Assembly (NCBI GenBank): GCA_963695505.1
Contig: CAVOGX010000005.1
Coordinates: 1-64,000 of the forward strand
Origin: JACSRF01 sp963695505
GTDB lineage: Bacteria > Chloroflexota > Anaerolineae > Promineifilales > Promineifilaceae
DNA: 64,000 bases
Direction of reading: 5' to 3'
Below, in pieces: positions 18,299 through 27,680 of the stretch (positions within the stretch are counted from its first letter, which is position 1; each line of letters begins with the position of its first letter). The notes below the pieces were generated by a model, which was not told the DNA's origin, did not search any database, and was given only the letters and a program-made list of their open reading frames with translations. The position numbers and the translations under genes are program-made.

Positions 18299-19908
18299 TG
18301 GTTTGGTATGTGCTGCGGCCGTATTATTGGCAGTTGGATCGCCGCGTGCGGTCTGCAAACCGCTTTGCAGTTGGGGCTGTGCTTCTCTTGCTGGGATTTG
18401 GCGGCCAGTTTGTGTGGGATAACCTGATTCCTGACAATTTGCCCCTGCTGCGTTCAGAAACGGCCGTTACGATGTTTGCGCCCATATTAGCCAATGTCTT
18501 GATCCTCTTTATATTCTTTGGCGTCGTCGGCATCGCAGATGTCATGCGCCTGCTTTACCACTCTGCCGATTTGGATCTGCTGTTGGCAGCGCCGCTACCT
18601 TTACGCACGATTTTCGCGGCCAAGCTGGTGCAGTGCAGCCGCGTCACGCTGCTGCCAGCCATTGTGCTAGGACTCATGTTTGCCATCTTTGGCGCGGCGC
18701 GGGAGGCTGAGGCAGCTTTCTACGGAGTGACCTTGCTGTTCTTGATGGCTGGGATGGTGTTGGTAACGGCCGTTATCTTCTGTGTGGTGCTGGCGCTGGC
18801 TAGACTGATTCCGGCCAGGCTTGTCAACGTGTGGCTGCCCATAATCGCCTCCCTGCTTATGTTGGTAATGGTCTGGGGGCAGCAAAAGCTGATTGACTGG
18901 TTATTGCGACAAGAGGCGATACTGAGATGGCTGGCAGAAGCATTGCAAAATACTGCGCAGTTGACACAGTTTACGCTGGCACTAACCGGGGGCGCAATAC
19001 TGGCGACAGGGGCAGCTTACCTGGTTTTTACTACTGCTTATTATGATGGTAGGAACCAATTGCGGGAAGTGCAGACGCGCCCCAAACGCGAGACGGCCGG
19101 GAAAATGGGGTGGTGGTATCGGCCGTTTCCGCCAGAAGTGCGTCCCTTTGTGCGGAATGAATGGCTGCTGTTGCGTCGTGAACCCAGTCGTTTGGTTAAC
19201 TTGGCACTGATCCCGCTGCTGGTACTGTTTATGTTTTCGCCACTACTCGGCAGCCAGCGCGTAGAAACACTGCGCCCGCTCATATTTTGGCTGCTATTGG
19301 CAATCGGCTTGTTCATAAACTTCACTAGCCTGTCTCGAGAAATAGTCCCGGCCGCCGGGCGGGATGGCGCGCAGAGCGAACTATGGCGGGTTGCGCCAAT
19401 TTCAGCGCGGGCGGTACTGGCGGGGAAGTTTTGGGGAAATGCGTGGCCGTTGGTGCTGCTGCTGTGGGCGCTGTTTTTGGCCCTGGTGGGGTGGTATTTC
19501 GGCTTTACGAGCTGGCAGGTGGTGGTATTGGTAACGGCCGTTTCCTGGCAAATCAGCATGAGCGCGGCCATCTTGCTTCCGTTAGGCGCCCTGTTGGCCG
19601 ATTTTCAGGCGGCGGATCCGGCAAAAAGCATGACCGTGCCGGGATCGCTGCTGGTCTTGATCGTGCACAGCCTCTTTGCTTTGCTGACCCTTTTATCTGT
19701 GGCCTGGCTGCTTTTACACTGGTTTCCTGGCGGTGATTTGATACGGCCGTTGCAAAACCTGTCCGATTTTGCCATGGTGGGCTGGCTTTTCTCAGATAGC
19801 GCCTTGCCAGCCCTAGTTTTGGGCGGGAGTCAGTTGTTATTTGGTTTGAGCATTGTGCCGCTGTGGCGCGCTGCAGCCAGACGCCTGGAAAACTGGGAAA
19901 GGGTGTGA
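18295..19908 (+). CDS. ABC-2-type transporter permease
   Basis: 537 residues dominated by hydrophobic helices, at least ten by eye (for example FAVGAVLLLLGFGG, ILANVLILFIFFGVVG, VILFCVVLALA-like and LVVLVTAVSW-like segments). It forms the membrane channel of the exporter with the preceding ATPase. The large size and lack of an extracellular MacB domain fit the ABC-2 or YbhR-like class. A soluble loop near residues 255-290 is rich in Arg and Pro. The start overlaps the ATPase stop. Substrate cannot be told from sequence. Four palindrome copies lie inside, each read in frame as TAV. Confidence 0.8.
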   Translation: MMVWYVLRPYYWQLDRRVRSANRFAVGAVLLLLGFGGQFVWDNLIPDNLPLLRSETAVTMFAPILANVLILFIFFGVVGIADVMRLLYHSADLDLLLAAPLPLRTIFAAKLVQCSRVTLLPAIVLGLMFAIFGAAREAEAAFYGVTLLFLMAGMVLVTAVIFCVVLALARLIPARLVNVWLPIIASLLMLVMVWGQQKLIDWLLRQEAILRWLAEALQNTAQLTQFTLALTGGAILATGAAYLVFTTAYYDGRNQLREVQTRPKRETAGKMGWWYRPFPPEVRPFVRNEWLLLRREPSRLVNLALIPLLVLFMFSPLLGSQRVETLRPLIFWLLLAIGLFINFTSLSREIVPAAGRDGAQSELWRVAPISARAVLAGKFWGNAWPLVLLLWALFLALVGWYFGFTSWQVVVLVTAVSWQISMSAAILLPLGALLADFQAADPAKSMTVPGSLLVLIVHSLFALLTLLSVAWLLLHWFPGGDLIRPLQNLSDFAMVGWLFSDSALPALVLGGSQLLFGLSIVPLWRAAARRLENWERV

Positions 19909-19914
19909 AACCCG

Positions 19915-20814
19915 GTGCGCATTTTTTACTACGACCATCATGAATTTCCTTTGCCGGTCGACCATCGCTTTCCAGCCAACAAGTATGCCATGCTGCGCCA
20001 GCGCGTGGAGGCTGCTCAACTTATTCCCCCGGACCGTTTGCTGCCTGCCCCCGCAGCCACCGACAACCAGCTAGGCCGCGCCCATACGGCCGATTACCTG
20101 CACCGGCTGGCTCAGGGTTTGCTGACGGACAAAGAGATGCGGCGCATCGGCTTGCCCTGGTCGCCAGAGCTGGTTAAGAGGGTGCAGCACACAGTGGGGG
20201 CAACCATTGCGGCGGCGCGCACGGCACTGCAAGATGGGGTAGGGCTCAGCCTGGGAGGTGGCACCCACCACGCCTGCAGCGACCACGGCGAGGGCTTTTG
20301 CCTGTACAACGACGTGGTGGTGGCAGCGCGAGCAATGCAGGCCGAAGGACGCATTCGCCGGGCCGTGGTGCTGGATTGTGACGTGCACCAGGGCAATGGC
20401 ACGGCCGAAATTACGCAAAACGATCCAACTATTTTCACATTTTCCATTCACGGCGAGAAAAATTTCCCTTTTCGCAAGATTCCTGGCGACCTGGATGTGG
20501 GGCTGCCCGACGGCACCGCGGACGACGCGTATCTGGCGGCATTGGTTCCCGGCGTAGAACGAGCGCTGGCTGAGGCTCAGGCGGATATGGCATTTTATCT
20601 GGCGGGGGCGGATCCCCACGTCAACGATCGATTGGGGCGGCTGGCTCTGACAAAAGAAGGGCTGGCGGCTCGTGACCAGTTTGTGCTGCAAGCCGTACAG
20701 GAGGCGGGGCTACCCCTGGTGGTTGTGATGGCTGGGGGATACGGCCGTGACATTCACGAAACGGTTGATCTTTATTTTCAAACCGTTAGGATTGCCACAG
20801 GGAGTGGTCGGTAA
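19915..20814 (+). CDS. Histone-deacetylase family hydrolase
   Basis: 299 residues of the arginase/deacetylase superfamily. Zinc and catalytic residues are visible: the two histidines in GGGTHHACSDHGEGFCLYND, the ligands in LDCDVHQGNGT, and the third aspartate in AGADPHVNDR. Bacterial members hydrolyse acetyl or amide bonds of small amines (acetylpolyamine amidohydrolase, AcuC-like) rather than histones. The start is GTG at 19915, only 6 nt after the permease stop, which suggests an operon with the ABC exporter. Cytosolic, no signal. Exact substrate unknown. Confidence 0.85.
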   Translation: MRIFYYDHHEFPLPVDHRFPANKYAMLRQRVEAAQLIPPDRLLPAPAATDNQLGRAHTADYLHRLAQGLLTDKEMRRIGLPWSPELVKRVQHTVGATIAAARTALQDGVGLSLGGGTHHACSDHGEGFCLYNDVVVAARAMQAEGRIRRAVVLDCDVHQGNGTAEITQNDPTIFTFSIHGEKNFPFRKIPGDLDVGLPDGTADDAYLAALVPGVERALAEAQADMAFYLAGADPHVNDRLGRLALTKEGLAARDQFVLQAVQEAGLPLVVVMAGGYGRDIHETVDLYFQTVRIATGSGR

Positions 20815-20859
20815 CCAAAATAGATGACTGTCGTATAGGTTATCGAAAAGGAAATGCTT

Positions 20860-21213
20860 ATGTATATGTTGATTATGGTGCTGGATGACAGCACGCGTCT
20901 GAATGAGGTCCTGCAAGCCTGGGTGGATTCCGGGGTAAAGGGCGTGACCATCGTGGAAAGTACAGGAGTAAACCGCGTGCTGCCGCGGCCAACGGCGGGA
21001 CCCATGTTTGCCGGTTTCAGCCAGATATTTGGCAGTGGGCGTGTAGGGCATAACACTTTGTTTGCTGTGATTGATGAACTGGAAACGGCAGAAACGGCCG
21101 TTGCCGCTACGGAAGCTATTTTAGGCGATTTGACCCAACCCCACTCTGGCATCATTTTTGCCGTACCGGTTGCCAAGACTTGGGGTATGCCCGAACCTTA
21201 CGCAGAAGAGTGA
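20860..21213 (+). CDS. PII-like (ferredoxin-fold) signalling protein
   Basis: 117 residues with the beta-alpha-beta-beta-alpha-beta pattern of the PII/CutA superfamily: a first strand-helix-strand (LIMVLDDSTRLNEVLQAW, VTIVEST) and a second (NTLFAVIDELE ... GIIFAVPV). The T-loop is short and the classical GlnB uridylylation tyrosine is not seen, so it is not canonical GlnB. Such proteins bind adenine nucleotides and regulate nearby transporters, and a Na+/Ca2+ exchanger gene follows 77 nt downstream. I chose ATG 20860, eight bases after AAGGA; an ATG at 20854 is too close to that site. Confidence 0.6.
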   Translation: MYMLIMVLDDSTRLNEVLQAWVDSGVKGVTIVESTGVNRVLPRPTAGPMFAGFSQIFGSGRVGHNTLFAVIDELETAETAVAATEAILGDLTQPHSGIIFAVPVAKTWGMPEPYAEE

Positions 21214-21290
21214 CGTGGCGCTAGGGTAACAGGGTGCAAGGCTATTTCTAGGCTCCTGTTAACCCGCATGCTTGCAAACTTCGAGGAAAC

Positions 21291-22286
21291 ATGGTCTGGA
21301 TTCAATTTTTGCTTGCCGGGGCAGTCGTTGTCGTTGCTGCCATCAAATTGTCAGAGTATGGGGATGTCATTGCCGTGCGCACCGGTCTGGGTGGGGTGGT
21401 GGTGGGCACCTTCTTCCTGGCAGGGGCTACTTCTCTGCCAGAATTGATTGCTTCGATCAGCTCTTTTAGCTCCGGCGTGCCCAATTTGGCAGCGGGTAAC
21501 TTTTTTGGCAGCAATATGGTGAATGTGCTGCTGTTGGCCTTGGTGGATTTGATCCACCTGCAGGTGCCCCTGCTGCGGCGCGTGGCGGTTAGCCATGCGT
21601 TGACCGCCACATTAACCACCATTTTGATGCTCATGGCGGCTATTTCCATTATCGGTCAAATTGATGTCACCATCGGTTGGGTGGGATTGGACAGCCTGCT
21701 TATCATGGGGGTCTATTTTGGAGGGGTGTGGCTCATTCAGCGTGAAAGCCAGGGACCTAAAGCCTCCACGGCGCCAGCAGCCCTCGAGCCTGGTCCGGAA
21801 TTTCCCAGCCTGCGCCGCGGCGTAATAGGTTTTTTGATTGCAGCCGCGGTTTTGGTGGCCGTTGTACCTGTATTGGTAAATGCCAGCACAGAGATAGCCA
21901 TCCTCACAGGGTTGGGCACTGGCTTCGTGGGGACGGCGCTGCTCAGTATCGTGACTTCCCTGCCGGAACTTCTGGCGGCGCTGGCGGCGGTACGCCTGGG
22001 CGCGTTCGATATGGCCGTGGGCAACCTGTTTGGGTCCAGCGTGTTCAATATGTTTGCTCTGGGATTGGCGGATTTCTTTTACCTGGACGGCCGTTTCCTG
22101 GGAGCGATTGACCCTGGTTTTGCTCTGGTGGCGCTGCTGGGGCTGCTGCTGACCAACATGGCCCTATTGGGCAACCTGGCCCGCGTAGAACGCAAATTCC
22201 TTTTCTTGGAAATCGACACGCTGCTCATCATCATAACCTACATGGTGGGTATGTACCTCCTCTTCCTGCGCGGTATCGGCATGTAA
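21291..22286 (+). CDS. Sodium/calcium exchanger family membrane protein
   Basis: 331 residues with about ten membrane helices and the two inverted alpha-repeats of the CaCA superfamily. Alpha-1 reads FLAGATSLPELIAS followed by GNFFGSNMVN; alpha-2 reads SIVTSLPELLAA followed by GNLFGSSVFN. These glutamate/asparagine motifs form the cation sites that exchange Ca2+ for Na+ or H+. A cytoplasmic loop near residue 150-170 is short, as in YrbG-like bacterial members. It follows the PII-like gene and may be its target. Confidence 0.87.
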   Translation: MVWIQFLLAGAVVVVAAIKLSEYGDVIAVRTGLGGVVVGTFFLAGATSLPELIASISSFSSGVPNLAAGNFFGSNMVNVLLLALVDLIHLQVPLLRRVAVSHALTATLTTILMLMAAISIIGQIDVTIGWVGLDSLLIMGVYFGGVWLIQRESQGPKASTAPAALEPGPEFPSLRRGVIGFLIAAAVLVAVVPVLVNASTEIAILTGLGTGFVGTALLSIVTSLPELLAALAAVRLGAFDMAVGNLFGSSVFNMFALGLADFFYLDGRFLGAIDPGFALVALLGLLLTNMALLGNLARVERKFLFLEIDTLLIIITYMVGMYLLFLRGIGM

Positions 22287-22294
22287 CCTCAGAT

Positions 22295-22323
22295 ATGACA
22301 TTTGTCATGAGAAACACATGACA
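22295..22323. promoter_or_regulatory. ATGACA-N2-TGTCAT operator upstream of arsR and the octahaem cytochrome
   Basis: The palindrome ATGACA-TT-TGTCAT spans 22295-22308, and a third half-site ATGACA follows at 22318-22323. The same palindrome, on the opposite strand, occurs at 37299-37312 before the decahaem cytochrome genes, also with an extra ATGACA half-site. The palindrome centre is about 52 bp upstream of the -10 box, a typical place for an activator. Confidence 0.6.
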
Positions 22324-22353
22324 ACCCTCCTTTTTGTACATTTTGTCACAATC

Positions 22354-22387
22354 TATAATCCTGATGTATTCGCATAAGCGAATACAT
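22354..22387 (+). promoter_or_regulatory. arsR promoter -10 box and overlapping 10-4-10 operator
   Basis: TATAAT lies at 22354-22359. Immediately downstream ATGTATTCGC (22364-22373) and GCGAATACAT (22378-22387) form a perfect 10-bp inverted repeat around ATAA, covering the predicted start site. This matches the usual placement of an ArsR/SmtB operator for autorepression. Confidence 0.7.
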
Positions 22388-22425
22388 GAATAGACTGATA
22401 GGCAAAATGAAAAGAAGAGGTGGTC

Positions 22426-22749
22426 ATGACCTACCCCCAATTAGAAGAACTAAATCTTTTGCATGCTCATATTTGCCAGGCAATGGGCGATCCGAAACGT
22501 ATCTTAATTTTGTATGCCCTGCACGAGCAGCCGCGCCACGTCACGGCGCTGGCTGATGATTTGGGTATGCCCCAACCCACCGTTTCGCGGCATTTGCGCG
22601 TATTGCGGCAGCGGGCGCTGGTGCAAACACAACGAGATGGCCCGGCGGTCGTGTACACACTGGTTGATGATCGCATGATCAGGGTGTTGGATGAGATGCG
22701 ACAAATCTTGCGGGACGTGGTTTCCCGGCAATCAGAAGTTTTGGCATGA
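22426..22749 (+). CDS. ArsR-family transcriptional regulator
   Basis: 107 residues forming a single winged helix-turn-helix of the ArsR/SmtB family: AMGDPKRILILYAL, then the recognition helix MPQPTVSRHLRVLRQRALV and the wing RDGPAVVYTL. There is no cysteine in the alpha-3 metal site and no CxC, so it is unlikely to sense thiophilic metals in the ArsR manner; it may sense a redox or sulfur species through another site. It opens the cytochrome operon, and a perfect 10-4-10 inverted repeat covers its own promoter. ATG 22426 has AGAGG five bases upstream. Confidence 0.85.
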   Translation: MTYPQLEELNLLHAHICQAMGDPKRILILYALHEQPRHVTALADDLGMPQPTVSRHLRVLRQRALVQTQRDGPAVVYTLVDDRMIRVLDEMRQILRDVVSRQSEVLA

Positions 22750-22782
22750 TCTGCTCAAACTAAATAGGGAATCTGGAGCAAA

Positions 22783-24246
22783 ATGAAAAATTCAAAGTAC
22801 GTCTGGATTTTTGGTCTTGTAATAACAATTTTGATAATCGCTGTGCCGATTATATCTGTCGTGGCTGATAATCCTGATGCGGAAACGGGCGACCCTTGGG
22901 CTAACGTGCCGCAGCGGCCGCCCCATGTCGACCATACCTCTCTTATTGAAGGGCCTTTTGAAACAGGCTCTGACGTGACCAGGCGCTGCCTGGAATGTCA
23001 CGAAGAAGCCGGGCAAGAGATGCTCAGCAGCGTGCATTGGACCTGGGAAAGCGAGCCGGTGCTGCTGCCGGGGCGCGACGAGCCGGTGACCATTGGCAAG
23101 AAGAACCAAATCAACAATTTCTGCATTGGCGTTCAGAGCAACTGGACGGGCTGCACGCGCTGCCACGCCGGATATGGTTGGGACAGCGCCGATTTTGACT
23201 TTTCGCAAGAAGAAAACGTGGACTGCCTGGTTTGTCATGAGCAGACTGGCGCTTACGTGAAGAGCAACTCGGGCTTGCCGGCGGATGGGGTTGACCTGGT
23301 GGCGGCAGCCCAAAGCGTGGCCACGCCCACCCGGCAAAACTGTGGCGGCTGCCATTTTAACGGTGGCGGCGGCAATGCGGTGAAGCATGGCGACCTGGAC
23401 AGCAGCCTCTTCTTCCCCACGGAAAGTGTGGACGTGCACATGGGGCGGCTGGATTTTCAATGCGTAGACTGCCACCAGACAGAAAACCATCAGATTAAGG
23501 GGCATTCGATTTCGGTCAGCGCTACCGATGATAACGTGTTGGCATGTACTGATTGTCATCAGGGGGTTATTCATGAGGACGGCCGTATCAATGCCCACCT
23601 TGATTCCGTTGCCTGCCAGACCTGTCACGTGCCTCAGGGCGCTATTCGCGATGCTACTAAGATGGATTGGGACTGGTCGACAGCCGGGCAAGATATCCCC
23701 GAAGACCCCCACGTTTATCTAAAAATTAAGGGCAGTTTTGTGTACGAGAAGAACTTTACACCGGATTATGCTTGGTTCAATGGCCAAGCTGACCGTTATT
23801 TGTTGGGCGACGTCATAGACCCGACGCAGGTAACGGTGCTGAACCAGCCGTTAGGCAGCATCACTGACCCCACGGCGAAAATCTGGCCCTTTAAAATTCA
23901 CACGGCGCGCCAAATTTACGATGCACAGTACAACTACCTCATCCAGCCGAAAACGGTGGGCGAGGGCGGTTACTGGACAGAGTTTGATTGGGACCTGGCG
24001 GCAAAACTGGGTATGGAAGCTGTGGGTTTGCCCTACAGCGGTGAGTATGGATTTACCCAAACCGAGATGTTTTGGTCCCTGACGCACCTGGTGCAGCCCA
24101 AGGAAAATGCCCTGCAATGCAGCGACTGTCACGGTGAAAACGGCCGTATGGATTGGGAAGCCCTCGGCTACTACGGCGACCCCATTCGCTGGGGCGGGCG
24201 CACGTCAATGGTTGATACAACGGCAATGACCGCGGAAGAAAAGTAG
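22783..24246 (+). CDS. Octahaem c-type cytochrome, tetrathionate-reductase-like family
   Basis: 487 residues. An N-terminal signal anchor (YVWIFGLVITILIIAVPII) is followed by eight CXXCH haem sites: CLECH, CTRCH, CLVCH, CGGCH, CVDCH, CTDCH, CQTCH, CSDCH. Length, haem spacing and the C-terminal aromatic region resemble octahaem tetrathionate reductase (OTR-like) proteins, which act on sulfur oxyanions or nitrogen oxides in vitro. It would sit on the outer face of the membrane. It follows arsR by 33 nt and precedes the fused cytochrome c/b gene by 2 nt, so the three probably form an operon. Family assignment is by pattern; the true substrate is inferred from neighbouring sulfur genes. Confidence 0.75.
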   Translation: MKNSKYVWIFGLVITILIIAVPIISVVADNPDAETGDPWANVPQRPPHVDHTSLIEGPFETGSDVTRRCLECHEEAGQEMLSSVHWTWESEPVLLPGRDEPVTIGKKNQINNFCIGVQSNWTGCTRCHAGYGWDSADFDFSQEENVDCLVCHEQTGAYVKSNSGLPADGVDLVAAAQSVATPTRQNCGGCHFNGGGGNAVKHGDLDSSLFFPTESVDVHMGRLDFQCVDCHQTENHQIKGHSISVSATDDNVLACTDCHQGVIHEDGRINAHLDSVACQTCHVPQGAIRDATKMDWDWSTAGQDIPEDPHVYLKIKGSFVYEKNFTPDYAWFNGQADRYLLGDVIDPTQVTVLNQPLGSITDPTAKIWPFKIHTARQIYDAQYNYLIQPKTVGEGGYWTEFDWDLAAKLGMEAVGLPYSGEYGFTQTEMFWSLTHLVQPKENALQCSDCHGENGRMDWEALGYYGDPIRWGGRTSMVDTTAMTAEEK

Positions 24247-24248
24247 AC

Positions 24249-27032
24249 ATGAATAGAAAGAACTTGCGACGCATAACAATTCTTGTGAGTGTTGGGATGC
24301 TGCTGGCCGGGGTGCTGCTGGTGGTGCAAAACACAGTGTATGGCCCAAGATGATGGGGAAACGGCCGTAACCACACAGCCCCAACCTCAATATCATCCCA
24401 GCTTCACTTTGCTTGATGAGAATGGCGAAAACGTCTTAACCAGCGGTAGTCCCATCTCTACCCTTACCACCTGCGGGGAATGCCACGACACCGCTTTCAT
24501 TGAGCAGCACAGCTTCCATGCCGACCTGGGTTTGAGTGAATTGACCGCAGCCGGTGAAACGGGCAGCGGCCGGGCCTGGGATACAAGCACAGGCGTGTTT
24601 GGCAAATGGAATGGCCTCACCTACCGCTACCTCTCCCCGGCAGAGGATGAATATTTCGACCTCACCGTACCGGAGTGGATTCAATGGTACGGCAATCGCC
24701 ACGTTGGCGGCGGTCCGGCTATGTACAGTCGGGATGGGCAATTGCTCACCGAGATTCCCTACAAACCAGGCGACATTGAAACCAACATCGTCGATGCGAT
24801 AACTGGCGCGCTTGTGCCCTGGGATTGGCAAGAATCTGGCGTGGTAGAAATGAACTGTTTTCTTTGCCACACCCCACAGCCTAATAACCAGGCGCGCATA
24901 GACACGCTCAAAGCTGGCGACTTTCGTTGGGCAAATACCGCCACCTTACTAGGCACAGGCATTGTCGAAGATGTAAATGGCGAACTGGTTTGGAATGCCG
25001 CTGCCTTCAACGAAGATGGGGAACTGGCCGAAGAATTTGTGACCATTCAAGACCCCACCAGCAAAAACTGTGCCCAATGCCATGGGCTGGTCCACGTTGA
25101 TTCCCTGACGCCGCTGGTGTTGGAAGGCTGTACGCCTGATCAATGGAGCACCATTACTACCGGGCAAATCTTTTCGCCGCAGCGCATGTCCAACTCTGGC
25201 ATGAATTTGCCGGACAAGGGAGAATTAGGCCGTTCGTGGGATATTCATGCGGAGCGCGTGCTGGAATGCACAAGCTGCCATTATGCTCTGAATAACCCTA
25301 CTTTCTACCAAGAATTATCAGAAGACCGGCCAGACCACCTGATTTTTGATCCGCGCCGTATTGACCTGGGTGAATATTTGAACCGGCCGCTGCACGAGTT
25401 TGCCAAAGGCAGCAGTGCTCAGGGAACATTGGCCACCGAACTGGATAACACCCTGCGCCGCTGCGAAAGCTGCCACAGCACGGAAGTAACCCATGACTGG
25501 CTGCCCTATAAAGACAAGCACATGGATTCGTTAAGCTGTGAAAGCTGCCACGTGCCGCAAATGTACTCCTCATCTCGCCAGTTTGTAGACTGGACGATTA
25601 TCCAAAGCGATGGCACACCTCGTTCTGTCTGCCGTGGTGTAGAGCAAGAAGGGGAGACCTTCAGCACATCATACATTACCGGTTTTGAGCCAGTGCTGCT
25701 GCCGCTGGACAATGGGGATGGCACGACCTCATTGGCGCCGCACAACCTCATTACAACCTGGTTCTGGGTCTATGGCGAATCCGGAACGGCCGGTACCGCT
25801 GCGCGATTTGCGGGCGGCCTGGCTGGACGGCGACAAATACTCCCAAGACATTATGGCCCTGTTTGATGCCAACAAGGATGGCGCGCTGGACGAGACGGAA
25901 CTGGTCCTAGACAGCGATGCCAAAGAGGCGCTGATTGCTTCAAGATTAGAGGAACGCGGTCTGGACAACCCCCGTATTCAGGGTGAAGTGCAGCCCTACA
26001 GCATTCACCACAACGTCACCACAGGCGAATGGGCAACCCAAGAATGCTCTGCCTGTCACGGGGATGAGTCGCGTGTAACGGCCGCTTTGCAACTGTCTAA
26101 TTACACACCTGGAGGCGTGCTGCCTACTTTTGTGGGGGGCAGTGTAGCCGCCAGCAGTGGTGAGTTGGTTTCCAACGAGGATGGTTCGCTCTCCTTCCAG
26201 CCGCAGACCAGCAATCAATCTTTATATGTCTTAGGACATGACAATGTATCCTGGGTCGATTGGTTGGGAGCGCTGCTATTTGTAGGCACGGTGTTAGGCG
26301 TCTTTGCCCATGGTGGGCTGCGGTATTGGGCTATGCGCCGCAACCCCCCGCAGGAACCACGCCTGCGTCGCGTGTACATGTATGGCGTGTACGAACGACT
26401 GTGGCACTGGCTGCAAACGGCCGCCATTATGCTGCTTATCTTTACCGGCCTGGTCATTCATAAACCCAGCATGTTTGGCATCTTCAGCTTCAAAGGACAT
26501 GGTGCAGGTCCATAACGTGCTGGCGGCCATTCTGGTGATCAATGCGGCGCTGTCGCTGTTTTACCACCTGGCCAGCGGCGAGATTCAGCAGTTTTTGCCG
26601 CGACCGCGCGGTTTCTTTGACCAGGCTATTGAGCAAACGTTGTTTTACTTGCGCGGCATCTTTAAAGGGGAAGAACATCCCTTTGAAAAGACGCAGGACA
26701 GAAAATTGAATCCGCTGCAGCAGATGACATACTTTGGCATTTTGAATGTACTGCTGCCGCTGCAAATTATTACGGGCATTCTGATGTGGGGCGTACAGCG
26801 CTGGCCTGAGGTTGCCGCACGCTTAGGCGGCCTGCCGTGACTGGCGCCGTTCCACACGTTGATTGCCTGGTTGTTTGCGCAGTTCATTGTGCTGCACGTG
26901 TACCTGACCACAACAGGCCATACGCCTATGGCTGGCATTAAGGCGATGATTATGGGCTGGGATGACGTGGAAGTGCATGGAGACAGCCACGAAGCGGATA
27001 AAGGGCAGTTGGCGGGAGCGACTGGCGATTAG
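24249..27032 (+). pseudogene. Multihaem cytochrome c - EF-hand - cytochrome b fusion, frame-disrupted
   Basis: The intended protein of about 926 residues begins MNRKNLRRIT with a signal peptide ending VYA-QDD. It has seven CXXCH sites (CGECH, CFLCH, CAQCH, CTSCH, CESCH twice, CSACH) and an EF-hand loop (DANKDGALDETE). It ends in a four-helix cytochrome b561/hydrogenase-b-like membrane domain (YERLWHWLQTA, VQVHNVLA, FHTLIAWLF). Extra bases near 24342, 25781 and 26497 shift the frame, and an in-frame TGA at 26838-26840 interrupts LGGLP/LAPFHT where Trp (TGG) would fit. Homologous sequence continues after every lesion. The protein would carry electrons between the quinone pool and the periplasmic octahaem partner. 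Confidence 0.75.
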
Positions 27033-27099
27033 TGGCAAATAGTAATCAGTAAACGGTAGTCAGTTTGCTGACCACTGGTTTCTTGAAAAGGAGCGTAGG

Positions 27100-27669
27100 A
27101 TGACAACTTTTACACCAACAGAAACGGCCGTAAATGAACCGGCTAAAAAAGCAGAACGCGTGGCAAAGGATTACGTCAATCCGTACTTTGCCGGCATTTT
27201 ACTGGGTGTCGTTTTGTTTTTGGCCTTCTTCATCACCGGCAACGGTTTAGGCGCGTCGGGCGGGCTGAACCGTATGCTGGTCTTTGTTGAGGACCTGATT
27301 GCACCAGAGCACATTGACCGCACGCCTTACCTGATAGACATGGCGGGTGGTGATACAAATCCGCTGGACAGTTGGGTGGTGTTTATTGGCATTGGCACGG
27401 TGTTGGGTGGATTTGTGTCGGGCTGGCGTAACGGCCGTTTCAAGCTCGAAACCAACAAAGGCCCCAACATTTCCAACAAAATGCGCTGGATGATGGCCTT
27501 CATTGGCGGCGCGCTGATGGGCTATGGCGCGCGCATGGCCCGTGGCTGTACCTCTGGACAGGCATTGTCCGGTGGCGCGGTCTTGTCGGTCGGTAGTTGG
27601 GCCTTCATGTTCGCCGTCTTTGGCGGCGCATACCTGCTGGCCTATTCTTTGCGCAAATTCTGGAACTAA
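27100..27669 (+). CDS. YeeE/YedE-type sulfur transport membrane protein, first half
   Basis: 189 residues with about five membrane helices. The YeeE/YedE signature GARMARGCTSGQALSGG holds the conserved cysteine used to relay thiosulfate or sulfane sulfur across the membrane. Relatives take up thiosulfate (TsuA) or are linked to selenium metabolism (YedE). It is followed 11 nt later by a second YeeE-type gene; together they form the two halves of a full transporter. A strong AAGGAG site precedes the ATG. The N-terminal 25 residues are hydrophilic and include the palindrome read as ETAV. Confidence 0.85.
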   Translation: MTTFTPTETAVNEPAKKAERVAKDYVNPYFAGILLGVVLFLAFFITGNGLGASGGLNRMLVFVEDLIAPEHIDRTPYLIDMAGGDTNPLDSWVVFIGIGTVLGGFVSGWRNGRFKLETNKGPNISNKMRWMMAFIGGALMGYGARMARGCTSGQALSGGAVLSVGSWAFMFAVFGGAYLLAYSLRKFWN

Positions 27670-27680
27670 AGGAGGAAATA

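Noticed and set aside
26838..26840. In-frame TGA in the cytochrome b domain as a selenocysteine codon
   Set aside because: No hairpin of SECIS type follows, Trp fits the context LP-x-LAPFHT, and the same gene carries three insertion errors.
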